A stretch of DNA of 64,000 nucleotides, from contig JADNRY010000132.1 of assembly GCA_015501585.1 (NCBI GenBank), forward strand, positions 62,001-126,000. Direction: 5' to 3'. The notes beneath the pieces were generated by a model. That model saw only the letters and a program-made list of their open reading frames with translations, searched no databases and had not been told where the DNA came from. The translations under genes and the position numbers were made by a program. Position 1 is the first letter of the stretch. The number at the start of each line of letters is the position of its first letter. Positions 24,155-35,599 of this stretch are shown here, piece by piece. This DNA is from Rhodocollybia butyracea (Eukaryota > Basidiomycota > Agaricomycetes > Agaricales > Omphalotaceae).

Positions 24155-24534
24155 AGAGTCACCATGGGCGGGGTGTTTTTCCATTGCTGGAAAAAGACTG
24201 TGAAAAGGGGTGGGAATAATTTCCTTTCACCAAGAGTTTCCATTTTGGGAAATGTTTATTATCCACTTTGTAATTTTTTCTTGTAATTTTTCTCTTTCCC
24301 ATTTGAGATTAGGCCAAAAAACCAGTTCCGATCATCTCCTGATTTCTTTTACAGCTGAGAAAATGACATAATCTCAAATGGGAAAGAGGTAAATTAAAAT
24401 GAACTAATTACAAAGGGGATAAAAGATATTTCTTATCAAGGAAATTTGTTGTGAAAGATCAAAAATCCACCAGCTTTTCCCAGACATTTTCCTGAAAAGG
24501 AAAGATACCCTGGGCCATGGTGAGTACCACCTTA
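24155..24534. mobile_element. Second foldback element nested in LTR relic, about 380 bp
   Basis: The ends read CACCATGG inward from both sides, and the centre has CCCATTTGAGATTA facing its exact complement across about 50 bases. Complementarity of the two arms is imperfect. The LTR homology resumes directly to the right. Confidence 0.65.
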
Positions 24535-25105
24535 TGGTCCATGCTAGCCTTGGCACATGATTTATAATATTTGGGTTATCTTCAGCAACACAGTACTGAG
24601 TCTTAGTCAAATTTGCTAGTCAACTCCGTCAGACAGTATCTCTGCTTTGTTCTGGACCGTGACTTCAGAATATCTTGAGTCCCTTGTAGATCATAAGATC
24701 TGTAGTATTTGTGAACTAGCTATTTCTAAAGTACAAGGTTTGCCTTCCCTCTTTTGAATATATCCCTGGGTGGTGCGTCCACTAGCTCTTATCCCACTTT
24801 GAGATGTCCCTTTTGTTAGAGTGATAAACTCCTGAGTAGAAACTAGGTTGACTAGCCTAGTGTTAACATCTCTAGACACCTCAAGTATTCCCACTGACTT
24901 CGCTTCCAACTACGCTTGTAGGTGTACTGTAACGGCTAGCTAAGTATTATTGTTAAGATACTAAGCTTCTGCAACAACTAATAACTATCACACTTGGGCT
25001 CCATATAGTTCTCTTATTGCATTGTATATACTACACAATGTGTCAAAAAGTATAGTTACACACTGATACGCCCCGAGACTTTTTGAGTCTAAAACTAGAC
25101 TTAAA

Positions 25106-25189
25106 GCTCACTACTGGATAGTCTTTGCATGATACGTAGTGTTCATATATGAACACTACGTATCATGCAAAGACTATCCAGTAGTGAGC
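25106..25189. repeat. Perfect 84-bp palindrome, no spacer
   Basis: The left arm 25106-25147 is the exact complement of 25148-25189; the centre is GTTCATATATGAAC. It abuts the larger inverted repeat at 25189. Confidence 0.95.
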
Positions 25190-25437
25190 CCGGTGCAGGA
25201 GGTTCTCGAACCGACCCGCGGCAACACTGCGTCATGCGCGTGAAGCGGTGGCAATACAGGCGTTGTACGAGCTTGTCCGATTTGGGTTTCAGTGAACACA
25301 GCACTGGGAGAAGTCCTCCAAGTGCTGTGTTCACTGAAACCCAAATCGGACAAGCTCGTACAACGCCTGTATTGCCACCGCTTCACGCGCATGACGCAGT
25401 GTTGCCGCGGGTCGGTTCGAGAACCTCCTGCACCGGG
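25189..25437. repeat. Perfect inverted repeat, 117-bp arms, 15-bp spacer
   Basis: Arms 25189-25305 and 25321-25437 match base for base. The right arm consists of 76 bases of flank plus the first 41 bases of the hAT-like element that starts at 25397, so the left arm carries an inverted copy of that junction. Confidence 0.95.
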
Positions 25438-26543
25438 TTCGAACCTGAACCGAACCTAAGGTTCGGGTGCGGTTCGACGATTTCCTCGAACCGAACCTCA
25501 AGGTTCAGGTGCAGGTTCGGGAAGTCTGTGAACCTGGGTTCGAGGTGCACCGAGGTTCGAACCTCCGAACCGCATACAATTTTTTAGTGTGCTTTTGGCA
25601 CATGGAACAAAATTTTCAACCCTGTTTCTATTTTTCCTGAGGAACCTAATGTGAAGTATTTATCCTTGTCTCAAAAATGCAATTATTTACCTTGATACAA
25701 TGTTTTTTGTGTGCCTTGTAATTTTTTCTTATCATACTTGATCATTTATAAGATCAATGAACTTGGCACTCAATATACTGATTGCAAAGCACCTTGAAAG
25801 TTGACTGGAAATCTGGTTAATATACAGAGAAAGCTTCAGGTATATAAGGCTATACTATACCAAACTCTATTGCAAAGCTTTGGGAGGGCCTAGAGATGGG
25901 AAACACAAAGCATCTTCCAAAACTTGTGAAAATGAATTACTAAAGCCAGACTACTAAGAACCATGATAGGATGAGATAGATTACATTCCAGCATCATGAA
26001 CATAGGTACCCACATTTATAAATTGTGTGGTTAAATTGATCCATGGAAGATTTGTCTACTATCCAGCTTGATCTAATCTCTCAAAAAATGTAATTATTTG
26101 TAGTGCTGAATGCCACAGCTCAAACTTCTGCCCAGCCTTGAACACTTCATGAGGCTTAACTCATACCACTATCAAGCTGGGCTGGACTTGGAGGGCCTGT
26201 ATCACTGACATTACAGATGATTGCCCACTGAGAAACCTGGAAAGTGGAGGAGCATCATGCTTACTGGCCACCAGTGATTTAAGCAAGTGCTAATCAAGAA
26301 AAATGCAGTATCATTGGTACATACATGGCCAGAAATGTAAGTCTGTAAATTAATCTTATCAATTTTGCCAGATTTTTGAGGTTCAAAGGTTCGAACCTGG
26401 TTTGAACCCGAACCCGAACCTCCGAACCCGAACCTGGGGTTCAGGTGCGAGGTTCGGAAAATGTCGAACCAAACCTGAGGTTCAGGTTCGAGGTTCGGTC
26501 AAATTAAGGGGTTCGCGCACCGAACCGAACCCCGGCAACACTG
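25397..26543. mobile_element. Non-autonomous hAT-like element, 1147 bp
   Basis: Both ends read CAGTGTTGCC inward and continue into GGTTCGG-rich subterminal sequence (25430-25580 and 26380-26530). The flanks GCATGACG (25389-25396) and GCACGACG (26544-26551) fit an 8-bp target duplication with one change. The interior is noncoding. Confidence 0.8.
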
Positions 26544-26779
26544 GCACGACGGCCCAACATTGATATCAAAACATCGGCCATTTCGGCCCATACTCTGAAT
26601 TTGATATAATTGATTTACTTGAAACTACCTCACCAGGAGGCCGTTTTCTATGAAACCTTCGATGTTGCAGACCGTTTGGACGATTCTTACATCGTTTCAC
26701 TAGTTAGCACTCGATTACAAGCTTTCCCTTCCATAGGAAATGCTTACTCAGAATGATAATACCTTACTAAGGGTATAAA

Positions 26780-27740
26780 ACTTAGAACATGCAAAAGGGC
26801 AATCTGGGGCAAGAAATAAAATGTACCAGAGACCCTGAAGCAAGAACGAACGAAAGCAGTGCATAGGCATCCGACGGCATCGAAATACCGGTATCCAGGG
26901 TACTTCTCCGGTCCCAGAACATGGTTACATCAGTTGTTGGGATAAATGCCTCATTTTCAAATAATTGCATAGCATGATGATACAGGACAGGAGTGGGGGT
27001 CAAACCGAGTCCGAACAGGTCCCGTCGACGTCCCCTGCCCTCCCGCATTATCCTCCATGAGTCCCCCGACCATAGAGACGAGATTTGAGTAGGTACTAGG
27101 AGGAGACATACCTATATTTCTATAGATATGCTCATACTTCAATGCCCATCAATCAGAGACCTTAGAAAATTTATGAACCCTTGAAACGAGTTTATACAAG
27201 TTGGAAATACGGTACAACGTCCCGATACAGGGTGGTTTTCCGATGCTCCAGCATAGAACTGAGATCTGTCCCCTTGGAGCAGTATTTCAAAGATTAGAAT
27301 GAAACTTGATGTTGCAGGGCTTAGATGACAATTATCGAAGCGAGAATAGCTGAGATACATTGTTCTTCAAGTCCTCCCTCACTTATAGAACCTGTGAACT
27401 ACTGGTTCACACTTACTTACAGTCATAAGTCACTGTAAGTACTGACAATCAAGAATGAATGAAAAAGAACATACCAAGAACTCGAGATTGAACATCTATG
27501 ATCCGAAATGGAACTGAATAGAGTGAAACGACCTCATGGAGCGGTCTCTGTTCACCGTTTCCGGGTCTGATGTAAAATTTCACAATAGAATTGACCATAT
27601 GATGCCATACAGCCTTGTATGCAGAGCACATGCTCCCCTTACCAATACTCTTGGCTTCCTTGGGTATATAATCAAGGGGAGACCTCCAGAAAGAGCAGGC
27701 ATCCCTCCCCCCCCAGGTTAACTGGCTTGCTGTCAAGCTT
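26780..27740 (-). other. Possible decayed multi-exon gene, unrecognised
   Basis: Minus-strand open segments (27736-27449, 27360-27139, 27048-26782) have plausible splice sites. The first contains IGKGSMCSAYKAVW, slightly like a kinase glycine loop, but no other kinase motif is seen. I cannot join the segments into one convincing protein. Likely a remnant. Confidence 0.2.
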
Positions 27741-28383
27741 GTAGTAATAGGGTGCTTCTGGCAGAAGAAAGAACAGAATTATTCAGAGTGCTTTTGCTTC
27801 TGACAGAACTTGAATGAACTTGGATTGCATTTGAACAGACAAAGAAAGAGACCTTGCACTTGTTGTTGTTGTTGTTGATTGATTGAAAGTTAAAGTCCCA
27901 GTCTTGTCTTGTTTGAAAGTTTTGAAGTCCAGAGTCTTGTTTTGAAAGGAATACTTAAAGTACAAAGAGAACCCCAGAGACTATAGAGCATTTTGTGCAA
28001 TAGAGTCCATTGATCAATCTTGAATTACCCCAGAACTCAAAAGTCTGATTGTGTGTTTGTGTTGGTGTTGTTTTGCCTTCTGCCCACATACCCATAGTTA
28101 GCCCTATCAACACCTAGGCGCAAAAATTGTGTATTACTGGATATTTACAATAGACTGACCACCTGATTGGACACTCATCGGATTCCCTAACAGAAATCCC
28201 ACAGTTTCAACTTCAGTTTTGTTTTTGCAAGCTACACAAGGCCTTTCATATCTGTCAAGTATCATAGCGCTATGAGAATATTTCTAAGACTTTTGATTCT
28301 TGATTATATTTCATTCAGGTACTTATATAGTGTTCTGAACTATCAACTAGATATCAGATATCATCTCAAATTCTCTTGGTTGT

Positions 28384-29641
28384 CTACTTTTGGAATGGAG
28401 CCTCCACATCAGCCTCTGTAAACTGGTCGATATGGACCTGCATTGGTCTCATATGATAAGTTCCACCAATGGTGCGGATTCCGTGAGGTGCAAGGGTACT
28501 TCCACTGGTGTTGCCATGGTTTCTTTTCCTCGAAGAGGAAATCGCAACACGCAGTATGATTATGTAGAATGCGATTGATATTATAGGTGGGATCTGTGGA
28601 AGTATGAACATTGTTTTCATGGCATCTTGTATTCACCTACCATGTCAAGGACCACATATTGTCCATTTGATTTCACAGCAAAACAAATGAGAGCTGCAAG
28701 CAAGGTTGTTGAGTAAAGTATTCCAGCATCTATTACAATCATAAGAGCGGGTCTGTTAAGGCTCTGACCAACACGTGTTGCCCGAACACTCCGCTCAATG
28801 GTCCATAGACGATAGGCCAGGAATGCTATATAATTGAATATCACTGCCCTGAGATAGACCGAAGTAGCTCCTACCTGTTGCCGTGAAGTTGCAAGCCAAT
28901 GTTGTTGCAAAGAATGAAGTTATCCACTGTTCAATACCGGCAAGGAAGACATCATCCCCGTTAGACCTCGAGATTGTATGCACGCTGGTAAAGCCAGTTA
29001 CTATGCTTCCTATCAATATACGATCCACTTTTAGCAATGGACAAGAGGTAGAACACCTGCTACACTGCACCAGAGGATCATTGGCAGTACAATAACCCAC
29101 CAAGAGTTCCACACCTTGTAACAGCGATAGATCTTCAAATATGGTCAGTCATTCAGTAAAAAATGTGAAGTCCTATAGATACCACTATGCCATCACCTAG
29201 AATAGTCTGGATAGTATAGACTGCATTCTTGAAGACAAAGGTGCTTTCGGCCACATTGGCAAAGAACATCACAGGACCCCCCTTGATGTCACGCTCAGTA
29301 ACAAAGCCTTGATTCATCCTTTTGATGTCAATGCTGGTATGCTTGAACCCTTCATGAACAAGTTATCAGGAGATATGTAGCAAGAACACCTCACGATGGT
29401 ACTGAGGATAAAAAGCAAAACCGCCACAATAAGCATGGAACGATTCACTTCATTCCAAGCTCGGTTGCCAACCAGTGTCCAAACAGTACCGATAAACATC
29501 AGCAACGAGAATCCTAATAGATATTTTGTCTTAGAGTCATCATGATTTCATTGAACTATAGCACAATGATTACTCACCATAAAGGATGCTTTCACAAACG
29601 GTCGATATGATAGTAGCGGTGTCCAAACGGATGTCTGGCAT
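28384..29641 (-). CDS. Seven-helix membrane protein of agaricomycete type, 7 exons, 315 aa
   Basis: Exons are 29641-29578, 29513-29395, 29341-29183, 29132-29057, 29009-28875, 28825-28641 and 28593-28384. All six introns are GT-AG and every junction keeps frame. The protein starts MPDIRLDTATIIS and has about seven hydrophobic segments. It carries hallmarks I know from a large family of uncharacterised mushroom membrane proteins: YRCYKVWNSWWVIVLP, FLAYRLWTIERSV, and FAVKSNGQYVVLDM before the last helix, then a basic C-tail. Role unknown; possibly a receptor-like or transporter-like membrane protein. Coding integrity suggests a live host gene. Confidence 0.8.
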
Positions 29642-29829
29642 GTTATTAGATGTGGACCGAAAGTGCGCCGTGCACAAAGGCCAGCCAAAATAGTGCTGGT
29701 GGCCTTAAATACCACCATGATACAGAAGGCCCGAAATAACATGAACACCTGACAATCAGTGGTCCCAGATTATAGAAGGCCCAAAGCCCCGCGCATCTCG
29801 TGCACACTGTTGTGGGGCTGAGCTGCAAT

Positions 29830-31440
29830 CAAGCCCCCTTGATGAGACTCGGACGGCAATAGCATTGGTGCCAACTCCACAACAGTCACCCCGGGAAGGT
29901 AAAAAAACCTGCTCGGGAGTTGGCAGATGAAAGAAAGCTGGTTATCCTTATGAGGATAATCAGTGAAAGTGGCTTTCAGTTGCCTGAAATAGTTACTGAA
30001 ATTTTCTCTGATAAACTATAAATGGATTATCTTATCTTATCAAAAAACTTCAGCAAACCTTTCCATCGCACAGATTTTTTTATCTTTACGGTGTGAGTTT
30101 TGAGAGTGTTTTGGAATCCAGGTGGCAATCACGTTGATCAAATGTGCAGCCTTGGGCCCTGAGTCTATCCTATGGCTTTGGGTACTAACAGTGTCAGGGG
30201 TAAGATTCAAGAATGATTACTTAGATTTTGATTAGTAGATTACTCGATGCATGTACAGAATATATAAGTAACTAGCTATGCAGTCCCTTCTAAAGCGAAT
30301 AAGCGATGGAGTAGCTCATAAATGATCTCATGAGTCATAAGACTTAGAAGTAGAGCTTGAGTATTGCGTCAATGTCAGCCTGAACTGATTTTTCAATTTG
30401 GATAAATCTGCCACACAGTCCCATACTGCACTGGTGTAAATCAGACAGCAGCTTTTAGCATACTGCGACGCAGTTCCTGAGTGCAGACAGCAGTTCCAGC
30501 TTTTTTGTGACTCATTGATTGCACTCTAAACTCTAATGAAAACCAGAGACTGAGCCACGAACTCAATTGATTCATTTATCTACTAGAGGGTGTAGAAAGA
30601 TGGAGGTTAAAATTGCAACAAGTCCAACTCCGCTCCACAATGTCAAATAAAAATAGATCAGTGGGCATATTGCATTTATCTAATCTCATAATTCTGCTCA
30701 CTCAGTGGCAGTGCTCAGGCTTGTAATGTTCACGTCGCTTGGCACTCCTCGGATTCACAGCTCAAACACAATCACAGGGTCAGTCATGGGTTGGTCATGG
30801 GCTACCTCCATTCACCTTTCACTGATCCACCGAGCTCCACATTGTCAACACAGTGATAATCTGAAGAAGTGGAGATGGAACTACTAAGTCCAATAAAAGT
30901 CATCCAAAGTTTGGTTGTACTAACTACTACGCATTAGATACCCTGACAAATGCATGAGCACTACTTACACTACAGCTATGCTATTGTATATGACATGGTC
31001 ATATACTAAGTATAATAATCAGATGAGTACGTACAACGTCATACTAACGCTCCGGTCATTACGGCTACAACCGAGTCTCTGGTCGCGAGTCGCATGATAT
31101 CATTAAATATACAACAAGATTGGTCGATGGAGTTGTACATGTAGGTTTGTGAGCAAATATAGTATAAGTAGTTCAATTAAGGTTACTAGCAGACTAGCAG
31201 GATTAGAATAAACGCCCTCAAAGGCCCTTTGAATTGAGAAACCTAGAAGGGCGCCATGGCCCATACGGGTTTGAAGATGGTATTGGTAAGGGCATTTACA
31301 TCTGTCGATCACCTGTGAGGTATACCTCCGTGATACTGCTGTTTGAGTGGTTAATCCGGGTGGAGAACAATTGCTGCGATTGAGTATGATGATCTACTAC
31401 TTATTGTACATTTGAAGATTGGCGTTCCGAAAATATGTAC
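29830..31440. other. Intergenic gap
   Basis: AT-rich, no gene, RNA or repeat that I can support. Confidence 0.4.
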
Positions 31441-32437
31441 CTATTCAACTTCAAGTGGCTTTTTTGCTACAATCGTATACCACGGATTATAAGCCTTATA
31501 TGATTCGTTCCATTCTTTCAGGCTTCCCTCAAGAAGCTCGTGAAACTCCTTCTCACTTCCAACAATTCCAAACCCTCCACCAGTCAACACTGGAGTCTTC
31601 ATCCCCATCCACAAGTCATGCAACTGCTTTGAACCGTTGAACTCATCATTGTCCATAGGTTCACGTATAGGAATATTTCGGCCCTCACATTGAATATCTA
31701 TAAATCCTTTTTTTGCCAAGAGCTTCGGAAGATATACCCCCAAGTCTAGGACAACTCCTTTTGATGCAAAGAGCGATGTGATCAATGACACAAGTCTTTT
31801 GGAGTTTGGCCCCACCCCAAAGCCAAAGCCTTTTACGTCGACTTCCACGAGCTCAATCCATCCTCCTGGCTTAAGGACATCATAAAGCTGGTCAATAGCC
31901 ATATTCCAACGAGAGTCATTCATTGCAGCCATCAAGAGGCGTTGGTGGACATAGGAGAAGCTGTTCTGCCATTCCCTGGGCAAATCAGTTACAGAGTGGA
32001 TAGAAAAGTGGATGTTTGATGGGTATTCGTGAGGAAATTGCTTGTCAGATATGTCAATGCACTCGATATCGAGCAGTAGATTGTTCTGGGAATGGAAATC
32101 AGAGAGCTCTTGAGCCCATATGCCTTCAACGATGTGAAGTTTAAGTTGAGTTTAAGATGACTTCAAATTGAAGCTATGACATACCTGAGCCTGCACCACT
32201 TTCGAGGACCCGATCATTTGAGTGAAAGGTTATTGGAGCTAACGCGAGTTGATTTCCGAAGGCCTTTGTAAGGATACGATGCTGAATTCTCAATCTTTCC
32301 AGAAGCAAACAAGTAAGTAATGGAGAAGCATATCAAGACCTCAATAATTAATGTTATAATCACCTCTCTGTCTCGACATCGTCAGCAGGAAGAAGATAGT
32401 TCGATGAAGTGTATTCCCGTTTTACTGTTGGTTCCAT
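31441..32437 (-). CDS. SAM-dependent methyltransferase (class I), 288 aa
   Basis: Exons are 32437-32364, 32294-32185 and 32123-31441, with GT-AG introns of 69 and 61 bp, all in frame. The N-terminal YLLPADDVETERLRIQH segment is typical of fungal TAM-domain/LaeA-like methyltransferases. Motif I is VLESGAGSGIWA (split by intron 2), followed by an acidic strand end LLLDIECIDIS, the motif VTDLP, and the post-motif ALKPGGWIE-like LKPGGWIELVEVD. Known chemistry: methyl transfer from S-adenosylmethionine; substrate unknown. No lesions seen, so probably a functional host gene. Confidence 0.85.
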
Positions 32438-32439
32438 CG

Positions 32440-34180
32440 TTACGTGCTTCGAACGATTTCCAGATTCCAAACGCTTGTTTTAAATACTTGTTCACCTCCG
32501 TCTCACGACTTTAATGATTTCAATGCAAATGCAATGACGGTGTCGTATTCGCGGCATATTTTGATTCGAATCCGAAAAAACGGACAGTGCATATGCGAAT
32601 CCTTCTCCCGCGCTCTTTGTTCAAGCTTGCCGAGTCGCCAAATCGCCTTGGGGAAGTGAGAACTGTTTTAAAGATAGGACTGAGCTCATAATCTACCAGT
32701 GGGGCCCGGCTAGTTATGGAGTCGGACTAAAAATACAGCAGTCCGCGAAGTGATCGCTTGTTGCAAAATCTGGTGTGAAATTTGGGTCATTATCGTGCCA
32801 CAGATACTATCTTTGGGAACCATTTTGGCACTATGAATGAATCTCAAATAGGAGTGGGTTTATTTTAGTGCAAGTCCATGCTTTGAGTGGAGAGTAGTAC
32901 TTGCTACCGAATACGCTAACTTGTCAAGACGAGGGGATCAAGGAGCTTGAAAGTGTGTGGTGCAGTTCAATTTGGGTTCGTAGATCTATCCAAATACTAA
33001 GCGGTCATTGCTGTTTTTGACCTTAATGGATTTGCAATAGTAGGGTAAGTATTGGCTACCCACGTTCTTGTTTAAGGAGGCGACCGACATCCCTCGCACC
33101 CAAGGCTCGCCGCTTCAAATTCCCAGTCACGGTCTTTGGTGAATGACTGTAAAAACAAAATCAAGGGTTCTGATAATCTGCCTTCAACGAGTCATCGGGG
33201 TGTTGTTTATAGGTGTACCGCCGTATTAGTGGTCTGCAGATCTTGTATGTATGCCCGGTTCTTCTTGACTCAAATCTTCCTTGATCCTTCCTTGGTCCCA
33301 AGCCGGCAATAAGCCTAACCTAACCTTGATATTGCCTTGATATACTCAAGTAACCTGATGTGCTCTTTTCGCAGGTGAGTAAACCCCGTACCGTCTCCCG
33401 GTTTTATAATTCATCCACGACAACTCAGGCACCTCGACTGGTGGGAGCATGTACATGTGCCATTAAATATCCGGCACCCTGGACATTATCCCGCATCAGC
33501 CTCCTACGATTCCTGGTTGATCCTCATCGGTCGGTTTCCTTCTCATCTTCCTTCCACGCCCAAGATTCAAGCCAATATGTTTATATCAGTGGCCTATCCA
33601 TAAACGGCAGTCTTCTGCGCTTGGCCTATTTCTTCTGAATTCAGCCATAGTAGATTGATCCTTCATTTCGATATCATCTTGGTCTTTGATTCTTCGTGAT
33701 CTGAGCTTGGCTTTTCAGCCGAAAGGTGAAAGTTAAAGTTGCGGCAATAGCTAGGTGTCTGTGGGGGTTTTCTTGGCCTTGCCCAGCCAGAAGAAGAGTC
33801 GGGGTGTTGAGAAGTTTACACGAACCAGAGAAACAAAGAAAAGCAAGCAAAAACATAGGGAAAATCAAATTGAGCGGGACAATGAGAGTTGACTTGGAAT
33901 TGACCGTGTCACGCATGCTCCTTGTACTTTCAAGTTCTTTGGGACTTTTGGGACTTGTGAGTAGGAGAAAAGGTACCTATTGTCGCCTCATCTTCTTGGA
34001 ATACTTATCAAGATACAGCACTTATCGGCCTTGTGAGAAAGCACAGTACATACACATAAGTAGTATAGCTCACTTGATAGCCCATATACGCTCAAGTTGT
34101 GTCGCGTATAAAAGGCTTTTAGATGTTTTTAACGGTACATTCTCACTTCGTTCTTCTATACTTCCAAAAGTTAACGAGAG
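32440..34180. other. Intergenic gap
   Basis: Upstream regions of the divergent methyltransferase and the aldo-keto reductase pseudogene. No further feature supported. Confidence 0.4.
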
Positions 34181-34181
34181 C

Positions 34182-35497
34182 ATGTCTGCTTTTACACCAG
34201 CCCCTCCACCCCCCACAAAGCTAGGCAAGTTTCTCTGGGTCAAGGAAGAGAAAAATATGGATACACTAACAGCACATGCCATTGGTCTATAGGCCTCTAC
34301 AGAATATTGAGTCCTCGTGCAGGTGTTCGCGTCTCTCCGATCTGCCTTGGCGCGATGAGCATCGGGGACCGTTGGAACTCGGTATGATCGTCTTCTTGAT
34401 ACTCGACCTAGAGCTGACCTAGAAACGACGGTATAGTTCATGGGCTCTATGGATAGGGAGGCCAGTTTCAAGCTACTCGACGCGTACTTTGATATGGGGG
34501 GAAATTTCATCGATACGTCGAACAATTAGTGAGTTCTCAAGCCGTTTTTTCACTGCAGAGACTAATCCTTGGCCTCTAGTCAAGACGAGTCCTCAGAAGA
34601 ATTCATCGGCGAATGGATGGAAGAACGTGGTAATCGCGATCAAATGGTTGTCGCGACCAAGGTATATGTATTGCCACAAGTTTTCATTCCTCTGGGCTAA
34701 CGAAAATCGCAGTACACAACTTGCTACAAGACAGGCGACCCCAACGTCAAGCAAAAAATCAACTACACTGGTAATAACGCCAAATCTCTTCACATCAGTG
34801 TCGAGGCTAGTTTGAAAAAACTGCGCACGAGCTACATTGATATCTTGTACATGCACTGGTGGGACTGGGATACCTCTGTCGAGGAGGTCATGGACAGCCT
34901 GCACAACGTCGTCGCGTCAGGCAAAGTAATTTATCTGGGGGTGTCTGATACTCCAGCCTGGGTCGTCGCACAAGCCAATCAGTATGCTAAAGATCATGGG
35001 AAAACACCGTTTGTCATTTACGAAGTGGGTGTGTAGTATTCTTGCCTCTGCCTTTCTGATCACATTTTCCAGGGAAAATGGAACATCATGGATCGTTCCT
35101 TTGAACGCGACATAATTCCTATGGCTCGTTCTCTTGGTCTTGCGCTCGCTCCCTGGAGTGTCCTTGCGTCGAGTAAGCTACGTACGGATGCGGAAGAGCA
35201 ACGCCGTAAGGAAAGCGGAGAGAAAGGACGCACAATGCTCGGTGACTGGGAACGGCCTCAAAGATAACCTTGAGGCGCTGGATATTACGCTGAGCGACGA
35301 GCAGATTAAGGAGTTCGAGAGCGTAGTGCCGTTTGATGTCGGGTTCCCTATCGACTTCATTGTAGGTCCAGCCAGAGCTCTTTCCTGCGATAAACTGAAA
35401 ATATCATTAGGGTGATGGTACGGAGCCCAATTTCTTGTTCAAGACGGCGGGAAACATGGTGAAGATCCCTCGCACCCCAGCGCTTCGCCCTCAGTGA
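34182..35497 (+). pseudogene. Aryl-alcohol dehydrogenase-like aldo-keto reductase, internal deletion
   Basis: Exons are 34182-34224, 34293-34381, 34437-34528, 34580-34661, 34713-35024, 35073 onward, and a last short exon ending at 35497. The first intron has a GC-AG border (GCAAGT donor). The start [26 protein letters not shown] (catalytic Asp region), MVVATKY (Lys) and YMHWWDWD (His) fit the AAD family, which reduces aryl aldehydes with NADPH. At about 35255 the sequence jumps from GDWER to LKDNLEALDI with loss of frame, and the usual ~45 residues including the NADPH-contact segment are missing. It is most likely inactive. Confidence 0.8.
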
Positions 35498-35599
35498 GCT
35501 TGGATGCACTGGTGACTGAGATTGTAAAGTAAAATTGTGTGTGTAAGTTGCTGAGGTGATATTGTAACAATTGACTCTGTTGATTAATTCTTAAATTTC

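Larger units (their letters stand above)
22326..25076 (-). mobile_element. Antisense relic of the LTR found at 60.3-61.4 kb, with nested insertions
   Basis: Reverse complements of 60300-61403 can be followed in four blocks (22326-22697, 23075-23218, 24115 to about 24155 and 24535-25076). They include the TATATA segment near 22385 and the CT-rich stretch. The gaps are filled by a foldback element, a TRIM and a second foldback. CTAG sites typical of the parent element are kept. Boundaries are by eye. Confidence 0.75.

Noticed and set aside
25165..25587. Open frames across the palindromes at 25.2-25.5 kb
   Set aside because: The same peptide appears on both strands because the DNA is an inverted repeat.
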